The notes under the pieces: generated by a model
Databases searched by the model: none
The model's input: the letters and a program-made list of their open reading frames with translations, nothing else
What the model was told of the DNA's origin: nothing
Shown here: one piece after another, positions 37,828-41,327 of the stretch
Position numbering within the stretch: position 1 is the first letter of the stretch
Layout: every line of letters begins with the position of its first letter
Virus record (IMG/VR): IMGVR_UViG_3300033154_000500
Span: 1 to 41,327 of that record
Direction: 5' to 3' (one strand)
Origin: a virus
DNA length: 41,327 bases
Program-made: the position numbers and the translations under genes

Positions 37828-39967
37828 ATTTCGATTGATTATTGCTTTGGCACTGGGGTTAGGATTGGGATTACTATCCCCTACAATGGCATGTACAGCA
37901 ACAACTGCCACTCTTGCACCCCAAGTGAAGTTCAGGGCTATGGATAGCAACGGAGACCCATATGTTGGAGGAAAGCTGTACACATATGAGACGGGGACAA
38001 CGACACTAAAGACGAGTTGGACAGACAGTACAAAGGTAACACCAAACACCAATCCTGTGGTGCTGGATAATAGAGGGCAGGCGGACGTTTGGATTGACTC
38101 CAGTAGTGGGGCTTATCGATTCAAGTTGGACAGTTCCGATGACGTTACCATCTGGACTAAGGATGGGATTAGTAATGTAGCCAGTGGGGGATCGTATAGC
38201 ACTATGACGTTGCCTGTGAAGGAAGATTCATTAATCACATATGATGATAGTGCTAGTGGGACAAAGAAGCTAGCAATCCATGACTTGTTAGGGAATGTCC
38301 ACTACCCCGATTATAACGAGACTGACCAGGGGGTTGCGGGAAGTGGTAGTTCGGTAAAGGTATTTGTGGATGCCATCAGTACTGATTCAGCCACTTTAGT
38401 CTTCCGGCATAATTCAGGTTCTGCGGCTACTACTTATACCTTCTCCACAGACGAAACAATTCCCTCGAATATCAAAGTTGTAATTGAGAAGGGAGCGATT
38501 CTCTCAATCGCTGGCACAAAAACTCTCACCATCAATGGTTCTTTCTCTGCTGGACTTTATCAGGTATTTAGTGGAGATGGGAGTGTAGCTTTCAGGAATG
38601 GAGCTATTAAATATACAATCCCTCAGTGGTGGGGGACAGATGCGCCCACTTCTATTCAAGCAGCAATTGATACTGCACTTCCAACAACAGGAGCAGTATT
38701 TATCCCTTCTGGAAGTTATTATATGGGCACAACAGGACTTACCATTACTGATTCTATCAAAGTATATGGGACATCCAATACAAAATTACTCTGGGATGAA
38801 GATTTTGTTGACACAGGAATTACTATCACTGGAACCAATGTTCACCTTGAAGATTTATTGCTTTGGCATGCCAATAGCGATATTGTACATAATGCAACGG
38901 GAATATCAGCAGCCATACATGGAACCTTTTTAAAGAATGTCAAAGTTCAAGGATATGGTGTTGGTACTTATGAAGGTTGGAGTAAAGCAATTTTTTATGA
39001 TGAATGGACGCATGTTGCTATAGGATGCACTTTTACTGGAGAAGGATATGGGGTAGCGGCAAATTCTTCAGTTAACGCATTAAGGTTAACAGATTGTTAT
39101 ATTAATGCTAATCCTGGAGCTGGAGCTGGAGTATTTATTGTAGGTGGCCATGCAATTTCTATTAAAGGTTGTGATATTGAAGGAAATTCAGATTATGGGG
39201 TGCACCTAACTTCTACAGATGGGAATGTTATTACAGGAGTTGATATATCTGGATGTTATTTTGAAAATCAACAGGAGGCAAACATAAGGATTGGTGGTTT
39301 TTCCGCTGCTCAGCCTAATAGGGGGATATCAATTACTGGGAATATGCTCGAAAACAACGGGCATGGTGGGCGTAACATTCTTTCCGAATACACAGAGGGT
39401 CTTTCAATAACTGGAAACGAATTGCATGGAGCTTATACAGACGCAATCCTATTACAGTTATCAAATTTAAATGCAAACGTCTCGGGCAATGCCTATGACA
39501 CAGGTACTACTCTTGTTGTTACTGGAGCGTTTTCTGGTATAAAGGAAACGAAAAATATCATACAAGGGGACGATACAGCAGGCAGGGTGTTAAGGGCTTC
39601 TGTTATTCTAATTGCTGATGGAACGAATGCTGCAACAATAAAAGCATCTGTTTCTTCTATATGGAATGGAGATATTATTGCGGAAGAAGATAATCTTGCG
39701 AAATTGGGTGATACCGGAAATTTTAGTTTAGATGATGCGGGAGATAGAATAGAAATAGAGGGTGGTTTTACAGGAAATATTGTAGAGGTGTTAACATCTG
39801 ATGTGATAATAAATACTTCAGGGACAGCTTTGATTTGTAATAGTAGTCGTTCTGGGACTAAGTTAAGACTAACTTTTAGGTCTGCAATCGGTGCAGTAAT
39901 TGATTTAACTACTCTTGTTGACACGGGGCACATATATCTAAGATTTCTATATCTAACAGATGAGTGA
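37811..39967 (+). CDS. Tailspike, beta-helix, with signal peptide
   Basis: 718 residues from the ATG at 37811 (AAAGGAGAATACA upstream; the earlier frame start lies in the previous gene). Signal-like N-terminus (KFRLIIALALGLGLGLLSPTMACTATT). A head-binding-like beta domain follows (VKFRAMDSNGDPYVGGKLYTY..., about 38-120). Then comes a right-handed beta-helix of pectate-lyase type (about 290-600: IPQWWGTDAPTSIQAAIDTA, GAVFIPSGSYYM, repeated GNxLENN-like rungs) and a beta C-terminal tip. Such spikes bind and often cleave surface polysaccharide. Sure of the fold; substrate unknown. Confidence 0.82.
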   Translation: MKQLSKFRLIIALALGLGLGLLSPTMACTATTATLAPQVKFRAMDSNGDPYVGGKLYTYETGTTTLKTSWTDSTKVTPNTNPVVLDNRGQADVWIDSSSGAYRFKLDSSDDVTIWTKDGISNVASGGSYSTMTLPVKEDSLITYDDSASGTKKLAIHDLLGNVHYPDYNETDQGVAGSGSSVKVFVDAISTDSATLVFRHNSGSAATTYTFSTDETIPSNIKVVIEKGAILSIAGTKTLTINGSFSAGLYQVFSGDGSVAFRNGAIKYTIPQWWGTDAPTSIQAAIDTALPTTGAVFIPSGSYYMGTTGLTITDSIKVYGTSNTKLLWDEDFVDTGITITGTNVHLEDLLLWHANSDIVHNATGISAAIHGTFLKNVKVQGYGVGTYEGWSKAIFYDEWTHVAIGCTFTGEGYGVAANSSVNALRLTDCYINANPGAGAGVFIVGGHAISIKGCDIEGNSDYGVHLTSTDGNVITGVDISGCYFENQQEANIRIGGFSAAQPNRGISITGNMLENNGHGGRNILSEYTEGLSITGNELHGAYTDAILLQLSNLNANVSGNAYDTGTTLVVTGAFSGIKETKNIIQGDDTAGRVLRASVILIADGTNAATIKASVSSIWNGDIIAEEDNLAKLGDTGNFSLDDAGDRIEIEGGFTGNIVEVLTSDVIINTSGTALICNSSRSGTKLRLTFRSAIGAVIDLTTLVDTGHIYLRFLYLTDE

Positions 39968-40019
39968 TATGGAGTGTAAAATGACAACTGAAATTGAACT
40001 GGTAAAGATTAATTAAACC

Positions 40020-40154
40020 ATGAAAAGAGATCAAGAAATTGAAAAAATACTCTCAACTTGCTCAATCTCAACAAAGGCTACAGCTCTAACATTCTTCCCT
40101 GAGCGTTTCTATGTACCCTTTGCTGAGAATGTTCATGACTGGAAGAACCGATGA
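40020..40154 (+). CDS. Small protein resembling a terminase N-terminus
   Basis: 44 residues (MKRDQEIEKILSTCSIS..., ALTFFPERFYVPFAENVHDW). The FFPERFYVPF...H segment is like the first residues of large terminases of other phages. It may be the remnant of such a gene or a small protein in its own right. The stop overlaps the endolysin start (ATGA). An 11-residue ORF (39981-40016) lies before it. Confidence 0.5.
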   Translation: MKRDQEIEKILSTCSISTKATALTFFPERFYVPFAENVHDWKNR

Positions 40155-40495
40155 TAATAGTAAAAAACAACAATGTGCTTCAATCTATACTATCCCATCG
40201 GTACAGTCCCATCCTAATTCAGATTGTAGAAGATATTAATTCTACTTTTGGACAAGTAACAGTTACTGAGGGGTGGAGGGAGGGAGGTGGGGTTCACTCC
40301 ACTAATCCTTGTCGGGGAATTGATCTTCGGTCTTGGATTTACACTTCCTCCAAGCTTTGTGAGATTGACTGTTGGGTGAATTGCCGCTGGATATATGATC
40401 CTAATCGTCCAAGGATGAAGTGCCTAATTACCCATGATTCAGGACAGGGAGAACATATTCACTTGCAAGTTCATCCCAACACAAGGCGAACATAA
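40151..40495 (+). CDS. M15-type murein peptidase (endolysin)
   Basis: 114 residues. H49 (GGVHSTNPCRGIDLRSW) and D58 are the first two zinc ligands of the LAS/M15 fold, and H102/H104 in GEHIHLQVHP provide the last ligand. VTEGWREG before it is the usual lead. Short for the family (usually 125-150), with five further cysteines. It would cut the peptide part of murein (L-Ala-D-Glu or D-Ala bond). It opens the lysis block; start by ATGA overlap. Confidence 0.75.
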   Translation: MIIVKNNNVLQSILSHRYSPILIQIVEDINSTFGQVTVTEGWREGGGVHSTNPCRGIDLRSWIYTSSKLCEIDCWVNCRWIYDPNRPRMKCLITHDSGQGEHIHLQVHPNTRRT

Positions 40496-40809
40496 TGGAA
40501 AAACAACTACTGGACATAGTAGAGCAATTTCAGTCAGAGGCCTTCTGGTTATTACTGAAGCTCATAGGAGTGGGTATTATCCTTTTGGTAATTAAAGGGT
40601 ATATTGAGTCTATTGCAGCCTATATCCAATTCAGACTGGACAAGCGGTTAGGACAGGGGGTTAGAGTACGGCTTCGAGGAGCACATGGAAAAATTATAGA
40701 TTACAACTTCTCCTGGATATTTGTACAATCTGGGGATGTTATCGAAATAATAGCAATGAAAAGATGGAGGTTTGAGAAATGGGCTATTGTAAATGGAAAT
40801 GGGGAGTGA
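40495..40809 (+). CDS. Membrane protein with MscS-like beta domain
   Basis: 104 residues: an N-terminal span (about 17-37, FWLLLKLIGVGIILLVIKGYI), a short linker, and a small beta domain (GQGVRVRLRGAHGKIIDYNFSWIFVQ SGDVIEIIAMKRW) whose G-V-x-V...G-K-I-I-D pattern is like the Sm/OB-like domain of MscS channels. Being in the lysis block, it may be a holin or regulator. ATG overlaps the endolysin stop. The similarity is by eye. Confidence 0.6.
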   Translation: MEKQLLDIVEQFQSEAFWLLLKLIGVGIILLVIKGYIESIAAYIQFRLDKRLGQGVRVRLRGAHGKIIDYNFSWIFVQSGDVIEIIAMKRWRFEKWAIVNGNGE

Positions 40810-41042
40810 TCTTCCTACTAATTATCACAATTGGATGTGCTTCAGTGAAGACAACAATTACTGACCCCCAGGGGGAGACCTATACCATTCAAAGCAAGAA
40901 GGATGCCCTCGTTGTTCTCAAGCAGGGGGATACAGAATTGACAGTTGACAATAGAGGCAAAATGGGGATTTTCGAGAATCTTATGAGCATAATGCTCATG
41001 AAAACTGATATTAACCTCAAAAATAAGGAAGGTGCAAAATGA
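40779..41042 (+). CDS. Small lipoprotein, possible outer-membrane spanin
   Basis: 87 residues. Signal peptide with lipobox: GVIFLLIITIGC with Cys20, followed by A-S. The mature part is short, beta then an amphipathic helix with Lys. GGAGG lies 8-9 bases before the ATG, inside the gene before (31-base overlap). Lipoproteins overlapping a membrane-protein gene in lysis blocks are often o-spanins; the i-spanin partner is not clear here. Inference from context. Confidence 0.68.
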   Translation: MGYCKWKWGVIFLLIITIGCASVKTTITDPQGETYTIQSKKDALVVLKQGDTELTVDNRGKMGIFENLMSIMLMKTDINLKNKEGAK

Positions 41043-41299
41043 AATGGATTGCGTTGTTAAAATTGTTACCACTGATTACTAACTTAATTAAGATTGCTGA
41101 AAGCGTTCTTGGGAGCGGAACAGGAGTTAAGAAAAAAGCTTTTGTTGTGGATGGGATAACCCAGGTCATGAAAGCCATGCCTGATGTTTCAACAGGTGGG
41201 CAGAAAGAAACCTGGGTTGCAATTAATGCAGCCATGGAGCCAATTAAAAGTCTTATAGATATATTAGCAGGGGTATTCTTTCCAAATGAGGAGAAATAA
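41039..41299 (+). CDS. Small amphipathic protein of the lysis block
   Basis: 86 residues: N-terminal amphipathic/hydrophobic helix (MKWIALLKLLPLITNLIKIAESVLG), a Gly-Lys-rich turn (GTGVKKKAFVVDGI), and a second hydrophobic helix near the end (IKSLIDILAGVFFP). Start by ATGA overlap. I recall similar small proteins next to phage endolysins, likely membrane-associated. The last 86 bases are repeated at the window start. Confidence 0.7.
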   Translation: MKWIALLKLLPLITNLIKIAESVLGSGTGVKKKAFVVDGITQVMKAMPDVSTGGQKETWVAINAAMEPIKSLIDILAGVFFPNEEK

Positions 41300-41327
41300 T
41301 GGACAGCTTTATATTCAGTTTGGATAA
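41214..41327. repeat. Terminal direct repeat, right copy
   Basis: Identical to bases 1-114; see the left copy. Confidence 0.95.
41299..41327 (+). CDS. Start of the small membrane protein (cut by window end)
   Basis: The first nine codons of the 64-residue protein seen whole at 86-280; duplicated by the terminal repeat. Confidence 0.9.

Overview
This looks like the complete, circularly closed genome of a tailed dsDNA phage of about 41.2 kb. The last 114 bases repeat the first 114 exactly, and genes run across the junction. The virion genes are of the P22 kind (P22-like portal, coat, gp4-, gp10- and gp7-type proteins, a beta-helix tailspike), so a short-tailed podovirus is the best guess. The host is probably a Gram-negative bacterium: there are consensus sigma70 promoters, a lipoprotein and a murein peptidase in the lysis block, and a cluster of sequences matching the sigma54 (RpoN) -24/-12 consensus. 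No integrase, transposase or CRISPR array was seen.

Layout. (1) 307-11431, minus strand: replication and recombination. This holds a family A DNA polymerase, a uracil-DNA glycosylase cut in two by an HNH gene, an HD phosphohydrolase, an ERCC4 nuclease, a Sak4-like ATPase, a RecB/Cas4-like nuclease, an SSB-like protein, a DinG/XPD helicase and an XRE regulator. (2) 11525-13532, plus strand: a four-gene operon ending in a PurZ-type adenylosuccinate synthetase homologue and a dATP/dGTP (MazZ-type) pyrophosphohydrolase. (3) 13601-17467, minus strand: about eleven mostly unknown genes, many very small, lysine-rich or zinc-binding. (4) 17468-18649: a 1.2 kb gene-free region, GC-rich in its left part, carrying ten sigma54-promoter-like sites, eight of them paired in four 35-bp palindromes, plus other short repeats. 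(5) 18650-41299 and on to 280, plus strand: packaging, head, tail, ejection proteins, tailspike and lysis genes.

How the genes fit together. The PurZ homologue has Ser where PurA has its catalytic Asp. With the MazZ-like enzyme, a DatZ-size HD protein and a PolA-type polymerase it makes up the set known from phages that replace adenine by 2-aminoadenine (Z). This phage therefore very probably makes Z-DNA. MazZ would supply dGMP, PurZ would join it to aspartate, host PurB would release dZMP, DatZ would remove dATP, and the polymerase would incorporate Z.

Other points of interest: the ejection protein of 1003 residues carries inserted GNAT and ADP-ribosyltransferase-like modules; four proteins of the virion block have Sec signal peptides; one gene is frameshifted at a T9 run; and a tRNA-like element has an over-long D-loop. 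All calls come from reading the sequence and remembered family motifs. No database search was run.
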